Made by a program: the position numbers and the translations under genes. 64,000 bases of DNA, taken from the NCBI GenBank assembly GCA_038025085.1, contig CM076143.1, positions 50,972,501 to 51,036,500 of the forward strand. The letters run 5' to 3'. A model generated the notes under the pieces. It did not search any database. It was not told the origin of the DNA and saw only the letters and a list, made by a program, of their open reading frames with translations. Of the stretch, positions 51,740 to 63,608 are shown one piece after another. Every line of letters starts with the position of its first letter. Positions within the stretch are counted from its first letter, which is position 1. This stretch comes from Tetragonia tetragonoides (Eukaryota > Streptophyta > Magnoliopsida > Caryophyllales > Aizoaceae).

Positions 51740-53820
51740 TTCCTACACTCAAGTTTCTTGCATTTCAGGTTAGCCGTTAGCCATTCTAATAACTGAGGGA
51801 GAAATTTAGTGATGACAAAAAAGCAAATGGCCTTTTTAGTGAACAAGATACTTTACTGCCAATTGCTTGAATCAATTCAATGTTGAATGCCCATTTATAA
51901 GCTTACAATCAAGTGAAACTCCAGCTAAACATAAGCAATGAATGGCAAAAATATGGGAACATGACCCACAAACCAAGTAGTTCCCACTGATTAGGAATCC
52001 TATCTCCCACTAGGACCATTAATTTTGGAGCATAATTGAACAATAACTTCAAATCCGAGTGATGGTGGCAAAGGGAGAGCAAATAGCATCAATGGTGGCA
52101 GGCGGTCAGAGCCGAGTGATGTTCGACATTAATGGAGTGTGGGCTCAGGGACAGAGAAAGGTGAGAGCAGGGTGAGAGCAAGGTGAGAGAGCGTAGGTAA
52201 AGGGTGAACGCATGAATAGAAAGGGGAAAGGTTTGGGTCAAACAGAGCTATTAAAAGCTTTTGACGTCCCCAAAAGCTGAAGCTCTCTCAAAAACTCTCA
52301 AAAGCAGCATGCCAAACATAGCCTTAATGTGTAAAAATACTCAAGGTAATATTTTTTTAATTCTCCTTTATTCTTACTTTTTCTAGTTTTTTTCAAACCC
52401 ATTTTGGCATCATAAGAACAGGGGATTCATTTTGGAATTATTATTGGGCACATTCATTGCCCTCTCACATGCTGCCAGCCCTCCCAACATTTTGTGATCT
52501 TCTTGTTGATGGAAGTGACTCTGAACCAATCAAATTCAAAATTTCAAAGCTCTCAGTCTCATTGCGTCCTTTTCCCTCCCACAAGGATGGAGGACCATGG
52601 AAAGGGTTAAGGTACCCCCACCAACCTTGGCCTGAGGTCAAAAAGTTTCGTAACATCTAAATACAGGGAATGAAAGTGCTAAACATAGGGTGTACTGACC
52701 CTTTTGCCCTTAACATTATTATTAAGTGAACCCATCCCCAATCTCTGATGTAGGTAAATTGTAGAGTTCTAAAATCAATTTTTATTTCCTTTTGCTTGCG
52801 CTCTCTCTCCTTGAATCACCAGTAACTTAAATGAATCAAAAGATAAAATTTGATCTTCATCTCACCTCAATCCTCAACAATGGTCGTTCACAGTCACCAT
52901 CGTTATCATTTTCAGTCAATTACCTTGCCACCGTAGGAACATGGCTGTAAAGAGGTCGCCCAGATATATTGGCTCAAAATTCGTCGGCCCGTAAAGCAGA
53001 TAAGGCTCGTGGTCCAAAGAGCCGTGTAGGAAACTCGGCCAAGATAAAGCTCGGCCATAACTGAATCTTGGCCGAACAAGTTCTCGGCCTTATTTGAATG
53101 CTGGCCGAACAGGTGCTCGGCCTTATTAGAATTAAGGCCCGATAGTTGTTGAGCCATAATTTTATACCATCCTATTACCCTTATCATGCTTAGAATGAAT
53201 TGATGATATTGCCATAAAAGAAAACAAAGAAAAACTGATGATTATGGCGGCTTAAAAAAGGTCCTCGAACATCTCACGCGAACAACAGTGAATTAGTGAT
53301 GGGGTGATGAGTGTGCTTTGGCTGTACTAGCTTAGAGAGAAACCAGGAGGGAGAGAGAGTGGTGGAAGGATGGTGGGGTTGGGATGTTGCCTGTTGGTGA
53401 GTTAGAACAAGGGCAAAATAGGAAGCACACCCTTTGTTTAGTAATTTTTCTCCCTTCATTTAAGCATCTCCAAAAGTTTCACCAACCTGGAACAACCACC
53501 CTAATTCAAACCCAAATAGTATGTCTGTACACATGAAACAAGTTCATCTAGATCTCTTCATAATTTGCATATTACTATGAAGCACTTTAGAAAGTTTGAT
53601 ATAAAAGGGAAACATACAAATTCGACATAGTCAACCATGGCCGCAACAATGAGCGAGAGCGAGATAGAGCAACAAATGTTTCTCAGTATGTAACCAGCAT
53701 GTGAATGACCCAACCACCCAGACAAAGATCCCTGATGTTTCCCTCTACTTAACTCCTACAATGCAAGGGTAAACAATGAAAATAAAGAAAAAAAAATCCT
53801 AATAAACCTTAGAATCACAC
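51740..53820. other. Intergenic region between NEP1 and the acidic-protein gene
   Basis: 2.1 kb. At about 53035-53135 a G/C-richer stretch holds repeats of roughly 33 bp around GGCCGAACAAGTTCTCGGCC / GGCCGAACAGGTGCTCGGCC, two and a half copies. Open frames here show no domain. The 3' untranslated region of the acidic-protein gene ends somewhere in the right part. Confidence 0.5.
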
Positions 53821-56800
53821 TCACTTCCTCTTCTTTGCAGGCGGCTGGTCGTCTTCTTCCTCCTCTTCCTCATCATCTTCATCAGGATTCTCATCGTCGT
53901 CGTCGTCGTCATCATCTCCATCCTCGTCATCATCGTCGTCATCACTTCCCCCGTCACCATTAGCCGCAGCATCATCTTCAGGATCGGCCTCCTCCTCGTC
54001 ATCATCCCCACCTTCTCCTCCTGAGAAATCTTCATCATCATCATCGTCATCCTGATCATCTGCACCATCTTCATCTTCTTCATCGTCATCTGTGTCACTA
54101 GCGTTAGCATCCTTGTTCTCAGGACCAGGTCGTTCTCTTTTGCGAAGCTCATCAATAGGAAACCTGTATGTAAGGTTGACAATCAGCCAGCTAAACAGCA
54201 ACGCCCTATGAATACAACTGATTTCCATGTGAAATGAAACAAGATCATGATACCTGTTCTCTATAGCAGTTAACCCAGATAGATCACCAGACACCCCAAG
54301 CAGAACTCCAGCCTGTAATGATTTTACATCAGTTTATAACTTAAATACTTGTAAGAGTTAAGACCACATCAGCCAGCCTACAGAACTATCGAGCCATAAT
54401 CTTTGCAATGTTGAACCATCCTCAGTACAAAATTTGAAAGGAAAGGAATCTTAATGGATACAATAATGAATGGATACGATAAGTACAAAAGCAAAGTAAT
54501 TATTTATCCTAAGCAAAGAAATGTCATCCCCACTACGACAACAACAACAACAACAACCCAGTAAGTATCCCGCCTAGGGCGGGGTCTGGGGAGGTCCAGA
54601 TGTACGCAGTCTTACCCCTAACTAGTCGCCTAGAAGAGAGTGTTTCCGAAAGACCCACAAAAACTTTTTTTTTTCATTTTCAAAACGGTTTTTTCGGGTA
54701 AATTGTTCAATACTGACAAGTGTGAAAATTATCAACCACCAGATATGATAATATGATCAGAAAGTCAAGAGAGCGTAAGAACGAATCTCATCTGTATATA
54801 CAACAACAGCTCAGTAAGTGTCCCGCCTAGGGCGTCCAGATGTACGCAGTCTTACCCCTAACTAGTCGCCTAGAAGAGAGACTGTTTCCGAAAGACCCAC
54901 AAAAACATTTTTTTTTTTTTTTATGAAAAAAAAAAAAAAAAAAAAAACCGTAAAGGATAACCAAAAGGGCAAGGGAAGTAAATCAGTAGACATACTAGCA
55001 CAAGATTCTACTTACTGAACAGCATAAATAAAGGGGACGCTACATGCTATAAACACAATGAATCCACCTCTAGTACTAGCCAATGCACATCCCTAATCTA
55101 ACGCGGATCCTCTACACGGATCCTGCTCCGCCATACTCTCCTATCTAGGACCAAGTCCTCGGTAAGATCTAGACGGGTCAAATCCTGCCTGATTACCTCT
55201 CCCCAAGTCTTCTTTGGGCGTCCTCTTCTCCGTTTACAGTCTCTAAGTGTAATTCTCTCACACCTTCTCACCGGTGCATCACGATGTCTCCTCCTCACAT
55301 GCCCAAGCCACCTAAGCCTTGTTTCTCGCATCTTGTTGTCGATATCGGTCACTCCCACCTTGCCTCTCAACACTTCGTTCCTAATTCTATCTCGTCTTGT
55401 AGAGTTGCACATCCAACGAAGCATCCTCATCTCGGTCACCCGCATCTTCTGCACATGCACCTGCCTCACCGGCCAACACTCCGCCCCATATAGCATAGCT
55501 GGCCTGATGGCTGTACAATAAAATTTGCCTTTAAGTTTTAGTGGGATTTTTCTGTCACACAGAACTCCCGTTGCACTCCTCCACCTTAGCCACCCTGTTC
55601 TGATACGATGCGTCACGTCGTCGTCAATCTCGCCGTTGCCCTGTATGATTGAACCGAGATATTTGAAACAATCCTTCTTCGGTACCACCTCCGTACCAAT
55701 CTTAATCTCCATATCCGAGGCAACCCCATCTCTTGTGAATTTGCCTTCCAAGTACTCGATCTTTGTCCTACTTAGCTTGAATCCCTTTGACTCTAGTGTA
55801 TCCCGCCAAAGTTCCAATTTGGCGTTAACACCTTCTCTAGTCTCGTCTACCAGGACAATGTCGTCGGCAAACAACATACACCAAGGCACATCCCCCTGGA
55901 TAGTCTTAGTGAGCTCATCCATAACTGTTGCGAATAAAAATGGACTCAACGCTAACCCTTGATGTAACCCAATATCTATAGAAAATTGCTCAGTTTCCCC
56001 TCCTGTAGTCCTGACCTTAGTCCTCACTCCTTCATACATATCCTTGATCACTCGGATATAGGCGACTGGAACCCCCTTGGCTTCTAAGCACCTCCACAAG
56101 ACTTCTCTGGGTACCCTGTCATACGCCTTCTCCAAATCAATGAAAACCATGTGCAAGTCCCTCTGTCTCTCTCTGTAATACTCCATAGAACGTCTAATCA
56201 GATGAATCGCTTCCGTTGTAGACCTCCCTGGCATGAAACCGAATTGGTTCTCCGATATTAGCGTACTCTTCCTTAGTCTCTTCTCAATCACTCTCTCCCA
56301 TAGCTTCATGGTGTGACTGAGTAGCTTAATGCCTCTATAGTTGTTGCAGCTTTGGATATCTCCTTTGTTCTTGTATAGCGGAATCAATGTGCTGAGTCGC
56401 CACTCCTCCGGCATCCTTGCAGATTTGAGGATCTCGTTGAAAAGCCTTACTAACCACAATAGACCTTCTTCCCCCAAACTCTTCCATACCTCTATGGGTA
56501 TGTCATCTGGTCCTACTGCCTTCCCACTGTTCATTGTCCGCATGGCCCCTTTGATTTCTTCCTTCGAAACGCGACGACAAAAGCTGTAGTTGCGGTGTTG
56601 CTCGGATGTGGTGAGGTCTCCCAACGAAATGGCTACATCTCCAACGTTGTTAAAGAGCTCATTGAAGTACCCAAGCCACCTCCTCTTGATGTTCGCGTCG
56701 TCCACAAGAACTCTTCCCGCCTCATCCTTAATGCAACGAACTTGATCCAGGTCCCTGGTCTTCCTCTCCCTAGCCCTCGCCAACCTGTACACGTCCTGTT

Positions 56801-58628
56801 CTCCCTCCTTAGTTGCCAGTTTTTGGTACAAGCTCTCATATGCTTTACTTTTGGCTTCTGCTACTGATTTCTTCGCCTCCTTTTTTGCCGCTCTGTATAC
56901 TTCCCGCTTCTCCACCCTTTCCTCATCTATAGTACTATCCATTAGGGCTTTAAAGGCAACCTTCTTAGCCTTCACCCTGTTTTGAATGTCCTCACTCCAC
57001 CACCAGGATTCCTTCTTGCTACTTCCTATCCCTCTTGCAACTCCTAAAGTCTCCTTCGCCGCATTCCTTATGAGGTCCGCCACCCCTGTCCACATTTGAC
57101 TCGCGTTACCTTCTCTTCTCCAGATGCTATCCGCTCAACCTTTGCCCGAAATTGACTCCCCCCGATTCCTCTAAGCTTCCACCACTTGATTTTGGTGCCA
57201 TTGTGTATACTTCTCTTCCTCTTCCACCCCTTCATCTTAAGGTCCAAGACGACCATCCTATGTTGGGTCGACACACACGCACCTGGTAGGACCTTGCAAT
57301 CCATGCACACACCTCGGTCGCCACGCCTAACAAGAATGTAATCGATTTGGGTCTTAGCGGTGCTGTTTTTAAAAGTCACTAGGTGCTCCTCTCTTTTGTT
57401 GTAGAAGGAGTTAGTTACCATTAGATCATACGCAGTCGAAAAATCTAAGATCGCCGTGCCACCTTCGTTCCTAACTCCATACCCGAAACCTCCATGAGCC
57501 CCAAAATACCCATCCGACGTGGCCCCTATGTGTCCATTGAAGTCTCCTCCTACAAGGAGTTTCTCACCAGGGGGAACCTGCTGGATAACCTCATCTAACT
57601 CCTCCCAGAAGCGACGCCTAAGTTGTATATCCAACCCTGCTTGCGGTGCATAAGCACAAATGACATTAAAGGTCTCCTCCTTCACCACCACCTTGATAGA
57701 CATAATTCTATCATTGGTTCTCTTAACCTCTACAACATGTTGTTTAAGCTCCTTATCAACTAAGATCCCGACCCCATTCCGTTGACTCTTACACCCTGAA
57801 TACCAAAGTTTGAATCCGTTGATCTCTTTTGCCTTGGCGCCTGACCACCTCGTTTCCTGGACGCACACGATATTAACCTTATATTTTTCTAAAACCTCCA
57901 CTAACTCTAGGGTTCTACCCGTGAGTGTCCCTACATTCCATGTGCCAAACCGCAACCTACTTGCCTCAACTCTCCCCCTACGGGACCCCGATCTCACCAG
58001 AGGACTGGCCCTAACTCTACCACTAGGAGTCAAAGACGCCACACCGACCGAAGCAATAATCAAGCAGTTACTCTCCAAATAGTAACTAGAAAAGCCATGG
58101 TACTGTAATAACTAACCGTTTATTAGTTAAATAATACTACGACTTCAATTATAAAAATAATAATACTAGTAACAGTAGTAACGATAGAATTACTAATAAT
58201 AGTAATACTAGTAATAATAATAATAATACTACTAAATAATCTAGAGGTACCAACAAAACCAACACAGCAGCTAACCGAAACGTTACTAGGTTCCACTTAA
58301 AATAAAGGTAGCACACACAAATATTTTCCAGCAAACGGTACCACACAGCAAACTTCACGTGCTAGAGTCAGAACCAACACAACAATAGTACTAAATAATA
58401 ACGTAAAGGTCAAGAATCCAAGCACAGGTGAGAGGACAACAACGCACGCTAGGGACCTCGGGTCTGGTGGAGGTGCGCCGGTACTTACCACGGCGCTACT
58501 ACCTGTCTCCCGCGGGTGGCGGCGCGCTGATTGTCGGCGGCCCGGGGTCTGCGGCTTCCCGACTGGCGATGAGATGCTACACCGACCTCCCGACTGGCAA
58601 TTAGTAATGCTCAAGCTGGTGTATCCCA

Positions 58629-58664
<36 letters not shown>

Positions 58665-58854
58665 TTTTTTATTTTTTATTTTTTATTTTTTTTTGTCCAC
58701 GGCGGTGGGATTTCGCCGCAGGACGCTTGGAGCCTCCGACGAAGTGGTCAGAGGTCCACTCACCCCTAAAGGGTCGGCGGTCGCCGGCCTTTGTAGGTCG
58801 GTCGGCGATCACCGACCTTGGGGGAGGTGGTGGTGTGGGTGGCGGGGGGAGCAG

Positions 58855-58887
<33 letters not shown>

Positions 58888-59056
58888 GGGGTAGGGGTAG
58901 GGAGCGCGCGTGCGCTAGCTCAGGGGGTAGATCGGCGGGCGGGGGGGTGTTTTGCTGGTGGTGGTGGTGGTGGTGGTGGTGGTGGTGGTGGTGGAAGTGG
59001 AGAGAGAGAGAGGAAGTTAGAGGGACGGGGAGGGGGAGGTGGGAAGGGGAGAACGG

Positions 59057-59090
<34 letters not shown>

Positions 59091-60956
59091 GGGAGAGAGA
59101 GAGAGAGGGGGGGTGGGTGGGTGTGTTTTTTACCGTTGCCGGCGAGCAGAGCAGAGAGAGAGAGAGAGATCGCAGAGAGAGAGAGAGACTCTATAGTTGA
59201 TAGTTTTATTTCTACTTCTCATGCATATTCCAATTCCCTCCACTACATTATAGCATAACCAAAGAAATAACGAGAACAGTGTACAAACACTTCAAATAGC
59301 CTCTTTGCATTGCAGAGGTCGCACACATCAGAACACGAACCCCTCCTCCCCCAGCAAGAAATAGTATCAAGAATAGGGCTTTAAATGCAAGATGTTAATG
59401 TATTGCCTCAAAAGACAAAGCAATGCAATATTGAGCCCCCAAAAGGAAGGCTAAGCCTAGAACTGTCAACATTTTTCTCCCATTGCATGCCACGTTCAAT
59501 CAAACGAATACAGCAACAAAATCTCAAGTTCGATAAATTAAAACTAGTAAAACCTTAGCCACTAAGAAAACCCCTCAAGTTCTAAGTAGTTCCTTCAAAA
59601 AATTAGTACTATTAAGAAAAAGTTAGCATAGTACCCCCAAACATGTCTCTTTATAGATATTCACCCCACAAAGCATACCACAGCAGGAAGCTCCTAAGCT
59701 TGCAAATAAAAAAATTCCGTTATTTCACATTGAGGACACAGAAGGGATAATCTAAAGGCATCTTCTCCATTGAGTTAATCAACCAAAAACCAAAACTATA
59801 CAGCCTTTCGAAAGAAATATGCAGGTCAACTACTCCCAACAACACACACCACAAAAGCCTCTTATCACACATTGATAAAGATGGATTAAGAAACTGTGTT
59901 TTACGGACTAGGAATCTAAATAGCAAACCGTTGTATTTTTAACATGAAGAAACACATTGTTCCTTTTGAAGGATAAGGCATATTTCATTTGTCGTTCTTA
60001 GACAGACAAGTGACAACTCAATACAAGCACAAAATGTTACACTCCGAAGACCTATTAGGCAAGCAATTCAATTCATCGACGACTAACACAAAATCCGTAC
60101 CACAAACTTCCTTCTTAGAACCAGTTAACTACCAAATTGCGAGTCATGAATTTTTAAAAGCTGACATAAATGTTAGGTTATTAGACAGTATATGGAATGC
60201 CATCAAAGTATAGCTGCTTTCAAACCCAATTCGCAGTACAACTTAAATGTGACACAGAGGAAGAAACACATTCACCAAGCAAATAAGATAATGAAAGAAC
60301 CACCTACAAACCAGTGACATTAACCCTCTCTGTCTTTCATAACTCCTCATAACCCCACCAGAAAATATCTACAAAGAAAAACAAAGTAGAGGTGGGTAAC
60401 TAGGTACCCAGATAAAAAATGAAGAAAGGTGGTATATGAACCCTGAATTTCACATTAAACAAGCAAAGGAACTACTACATATCAACATTCTAGAGCCAAA
60501 AACACATCCCTGGACCAAAAACAAAGCATACAAAATTCACCCAACAAAAAAGAAAATTGGAAAAAGGGGCCTCTCAACGGCTATTTCATAAAAATTTGAT
60601 CTTTATGGGACAGACATTACCACCTTTAAAAACCCTAAAGAAAGCACAACTCTATCAATTACAACTACTTAACAAAATTGAAGTGCAACTTAAACAACAC
60701 AAACAATCATAAATCCTATAAGAATTAAGGGTGATAAAAACAAAACTGAACTAAAATTACCCACAAACAAAAGTACAAAACGGGAGCAAAAACATGAAAA
60801 CCCCAAAAACAAGAAAAGAGAGAATTCAAGTTATACCATCAGCAAAAGGCAAGCAAGAGATTTCCCAGCAAGCAAAACGGTGTCAACCACCATGAATTTC
60901 ACCGCAGAAGAAGCCATGGTTTTTCCCAGTTCAGAGCTCTTAAACCCAACCTCCAT
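53821..60956 (-). CDS. Small acidic protein with N-terminal hydrophobic segment and Asp/Glu-rich tail
   Basis: Three exons: 60956-60837, 54312-54254, 54163-53821; phases join and give 173 residues. The N-terminus [19 protein letters not shown] is followed by a hydrophobic region (about residues 20-48, [17 protein letters not shown] + AGVLLGV) that may anchor in a membrane. Then come [20 protein letters not shown] and a long run of Asp/Glu broken by Gly, ending in a basic PPAKKRK. I recognise the acidic-tail type (histone-chaperone-like composition, plant proteins of unknown function) but no defined domain. Intron 1 is 6.5 kb, mostly because an RTE retrotransposon and a second retroelement tail sit in it. 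The acidic run is a GAT/GAC/GAG microsatellite, so length variation is likely. The antisense and shifted frames over the run are artefacts. Confidence 0.7.
54535..54670 (-). mobile_element. Short RTE/SINE 3' tail with (TTG)n end
   Basis: On the minus strand: TTTTTGTGGGTCTTTCGG, GGCGACTAGTTAGGGGTAAG, CTGCGTACATCTGGAC, CCGCCCTAGGCGGG, TTACTGGG, then (TTG)n. It is almost identical to the end of the RTE at 54.8 kb. It lies 130 bp away, in the same intron and orientation, so it is a second, 5'-truncated insertion or a SINE. Confidence 0.75.
55098..58078 (-). pseudogene. RTE endonuclease / reverse transcriptase ORF with one frameshift
   Basis: Two overlapping frames make one RTE polyprotein. 58078-57068 encodes the apurinic-type endonuclease: TWNVGTL, QETRW (catalytic Glu), [13 protein letters not shown].., and TQHRMVVLD near its end. 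57095-55098 encodes the reverse transcriptase: [30 protein letters not shown] (first Asp), and LFADDIVLV (the FADD box), followed by the C-terminal LRWLGHVRR region typical of RTE. The frames meet near 57105, where GTAACGCG stands in place of a likely GTAAACGCG: a one-base deletion. Apart from that there is no internal stop in about 1,000 codons, so the copy is young. Confidence 0.85.
58440..59190. repeat. GC-rich segment with (AT)n, (GA)n and (GTG)n microsatellites
   Basis: It holds (AT)n at about 58636-58660, several (GA)n runs (58857-58888, 59058-59105, 59153-59187) and (GGT)n at 58957-58994. The open frames across it are Arg-Glu and Gly repeats created by the microsatellites. It is placed as the probable 5' untranslated part of the RTE element. 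Confidence 0.75.
59200..60830 (-). other. Right part of intron 1 of the acidic-protein gene
   Basis: AT-rich intron DNA between the RTE and the exon 1 donor (CTGATG|GTATAA at 60836). No coding or repeat structure recognised. Confidence 0.55.
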
Positions 60957-62265
60957 TGCTCCAAAAACCCTGTATAAGCTGAAGAGAGAGAAAAAGAAAA
61001 AACAAAGAAAAGAAAGAGAAAGAGAAAGAGAAAGATAATAAGCCAACAGACAAGAGACACATAAAAGAAAAAAAGAAAAAGAAAAAATTGGGGTTTGGAA
61101 AGTGAGATACCTGAGGGGAGAGAGAAATAATGAGTTTACCACTGCTTGGGAGTTGGGAGGAGAGAGAGAATGTGAGGGGAAAAGGCAAAGCAAAGGAGTA
61201 GTAGTACTAGTACTAGTAAAGACTAACACTAGGGTTCGTTTTCAGACCGGAAGAAATAAAAAATGTGAAGGTGTAAGGTAAAGATTAAAAAAATTACAAA
61301 AAATTAGGGTTCTTGACTTCTTGTGTTGTTGGATAGGGATGGTTTCTTAAGAATTTTCTAGAATATTTCCTTTTTTATGTTGAAGTTTCCTTTTAAAATG
61401 CAAAGAAAGGACTAAGATTAATGCTAATATTTTCTCAAAAAAAAGAAGAAAAGGTTAATCGAAGTGTATATCGAATTTAGATCCCTCACATAAATCAAGA
61501 AGCTTTACGCTAGTCAATATCTTTATCGAAATTTTAAGTTATAAAATGTTGTAACATACATATAAAAATTTGCATTTTTTAGGCATTCGTACAACTGTAA
61601 TAACTAAAATAGTTTAATTTAAGTTGTATTACTAACATGAAGTTAGCATAATCCAGACTGTTAATAGTACTAACTGCTATCGACTATATGAAATATCTGC
61701 AACATTAAATCCTTAAATTTCATTCACACTAGAATTCTTAATATTATGAGTGTTTGCAAATCATAGAGTGTTCTTCAATTTTAATTTAAAAATATTATTT
61801 AGTTCTTGTATCTAAAAAATATTAAAACCAATATGCTATATGGTTTAGATTACTTGAATTTAATCTAAAAGTTTAACTTAGTTTAAATTAAATAAAAATT
61901 ATTATACTCCAATTTTCATGGTTACGAAAATGTAGCAACGGTTATACAAGGACCAAAGAAAAATAGTGTAAAACTGATGTTGTTGTAACTGCATAAATAA
62001 TCCCAACTTAGCTCATTTGAGTGAAAGAGATACATATATCACTTCATATTTGTCTTACAAAATAATTATTACCTTGCAAATTTAGTACTATAACAATTTC
62101 TAATTATTCCAAAACATGAGCTAAATCATTTAGTATATACTGCAGACTGCAGAGAGAGATGTACATTGTCCTGCGCTATTAACGATTATCCAACGTTTTC
62201 TTAGCCCATGCCTTTATTGTCGTTGTGCCTGTCATGTTTAATTCTCATGTACCTGTCATGTTTAC
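60957..62265. other. Promoter side of the acidic-protein gene and intergenic DNA
   Basis: The first 300 bp have CT-rich leader wording on the minus strand (for example tctttctctttctctttctc near 61014-61034) and an ACTAGTACTAGTACT run near 61200-61218. Beyond 61300 it is AT-rich without recognised features. Confidence 0.5.
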
Positions 62266-62271
62266 CAACAA

Positions 62272-62450
62272 CGGTGGTGATCTAGTGGTTCCAAACTTAC
62301 TCCCAAATTGTTTGATAAGGCAAGATTATAGTTCGAATCCCCATTCCCCCCATGCCTTGTGTCTGCTGGCTTCTAGGAACTATACTAGCCCCTTGTTGGT
62401 GTTACGTTGACGGGGCCAATTAGCCAAAAGGTTGAGAAAGGTTAAGCTTA
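62272..62450 (+). mobile_element. tRNA-derived SINE-like element
   Basis: GGTGGTGATCTAGTGGTTCC (A-box region, 62273-62292) and ATAGTTCGAATCCCC (B box, about 62329-62343) are spaced as in a tRNA-derived Pol III promoter; a non-tRNA body follows. No anticodon arm can be drawn with certainty, so it is not called a tRNA gene. The end is approximate. Confidence 0.6.
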
Positions 62451-62684
62451 AGGTAGAGCTTTTGTTATCAGTAGTTCTCTCTTGTTCGCAGTAAATCAGA
62501 AAATAGGGACAACCTATCTGAGCAGTAACAAAATCAATTAATATGAAAATTTTGCTTGGAGAAGGGAGCAATCTACAAGAATGAGCTCATCTATATTTGA
62601 CTTGATATCCAATCCCCCTCTTCAATCTCCCCACTTTTGCCCATCTTTCCTGTCCCTGTGTGAGAAACATATTGTACAAAACAT

Positions 62685-63608
62685 TTACGTTGCATATTCA
62701 TGTGTATCAATGTTAAATGGATATTCAAGGTCTCGGACAATTTTAATTTGCTCGGCATGCTGATTATCCTCACGAAGCACATAGCAATGAATGGCATGCC
62801 AAACTGGCCGCTCTTCTTGGAAAAGCCTGCACAAGGAATTTAGTAGTGTGACAAGGAGCATTATGCACATTTTTATCTTGCAATTAGGTATTAGCAACCG
62901 AATCAGAGAGAGAGAGACTCACGGGTGCGAGCAAAGCATTGGGGACTGAACCGTAAGTGCATATTTGCATGTAGACAACTCTGTAATGGAGGTTATCATG
63001 GCTCTGCCCTCTGAACACACAAATCTAACCTGTAAAGGAAATGAAAGGATTCAGCACATCATCTGCACATGCCAAGTAAAGAATATGGATAATCCAGTTA
63101 TAGTCCAACATATATTCAGAGAAGGGAACAGAGCTGCAGATTGGGTTGCAAGATCAGGCCATTCTATGCGGGGATCCAGCTGTTGGGATTACTCTATGTC
63201 ATTAGAACTTGATAGAATTTTGTACGAAGACAGATTAGGAGTAACCCTCGAGGGGAGGACCTCCTAATTTCTCTCTCCTTACCGTTCAAAAAAAAAAAGT
63301 AAAGAATATGGTAAAGGTGAAGCAAAAGTAGCACAAACCTCTGTCTCTCGTGACTGAGTTGTAAGGTCACAGGTAGTCCCATTGGTGTATTGATGAGCAT
63401 GATACCTGCATAAATCATGCCCTTATTAGCATCTTCCTCAAGCATTAACATTATCCCTGAATCTACAAAGTTATGCTATAAAGTAGGCACACCTCAGAGA
63501 TGCATCTTTCGAACATGGATCTTTCAATATTGAAACATCAGAGAGATTGTGGTTATAAGCGGCTGTAGCTTCAGGATCATACATCCCTAGGAAGAACTCC
63601 TGGACGAT
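62685..63608 (-). CDS. OS9: OS-9 homologue (ER lectin of ERAD), C-terminal exons only
   Basis: Four exons are visible: 63608-63493, 63405-63339, 63029-62923 and 62826-62685; earlier exons lie beyond 64000. Phases join (AG|G, 0, CC|G). The reading is IVQEFFLGMYDPEA..., YHAHQYTNGTTCDLT (start of the MRH sugar-binding part), VRFVCSEGRAM...STCKYAL, PLFQEERPVWHAIHCYVL, ending FNIDTHEYAT and stop. The MRH (mannose-6-phosphate receptor homology) domain keeps its Cys pairs and the RETE sugar-contact segment. In plants OS-9 (EBS6) recognises trimmed N-glycans on misfolded proteins in the ER and hands them to the HRD1 ubiquitin ligase. An L1 fragment sits in the intron between the second and third exons seen here. 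Confidence 0.88.
63089..63296 (+). mobile_element. 5'-truncated L1-type LINE in an OS-9 intron
   Basis: 208 bp encoding the end of the LINE RNase H domain (VQHIFREGNRAADWVARSG) and its C-terminal tail to a stop at 63265-63267, followed by a short 3' end and poly(A). The 15-bp target duplication AAGTAAAGAATATGG is perfect (63074-63088 and 63297-63311). It is inserted antisense to the OS-9 gene. Confidence 0.88.

Larger units (their letters stand above)
54797..59190 (-). mobile_element. RTE-clade non-LTR retrotransposon, nearly complete
   Basis: The element reads right to left inside intron 1 of the acidic-protein gene. The 3' end is the tail ending CTGAGCTGTTGTTG (54797). The coding part is 58078-55098. 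The 5' part (about 58440-59190) is unusually GC-rich with CT/GA, (GTG)n and (AT)n microsatellites and probably is the 5' untranslated region; the exact 5' end is a guess and no target duplication was found. Host intron sequence resumes by about 59200. Its sense is the same as that of the host gene. Confidence 0.75.

Noticed and set aside
53799..54182. Met-rich minus-strand ORF over the acidic exon
   Set aside because: It is the shifted frame of the Asp/Glu-coding microsatellite; the spliced frame ending PPAKKRK is preferred.
55284..56867. Plus-strand ORFs over the RTE element
   Set aside because: They are antisense shadows of the reverse transcriptase frame.
58693..59258. Gly/Arg/Glu-rich ORFs in the GC-rich block
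   Set aside because: They are produced by (GA)n and (GGT)n microsatellites and show no conserved protein.
62273..62345. tRNA gene suggested by A and B boxes
   Set aside because: No full cloverleaf with acceptor and anticodon stems could be drawn; a SINE head explains the boxes.
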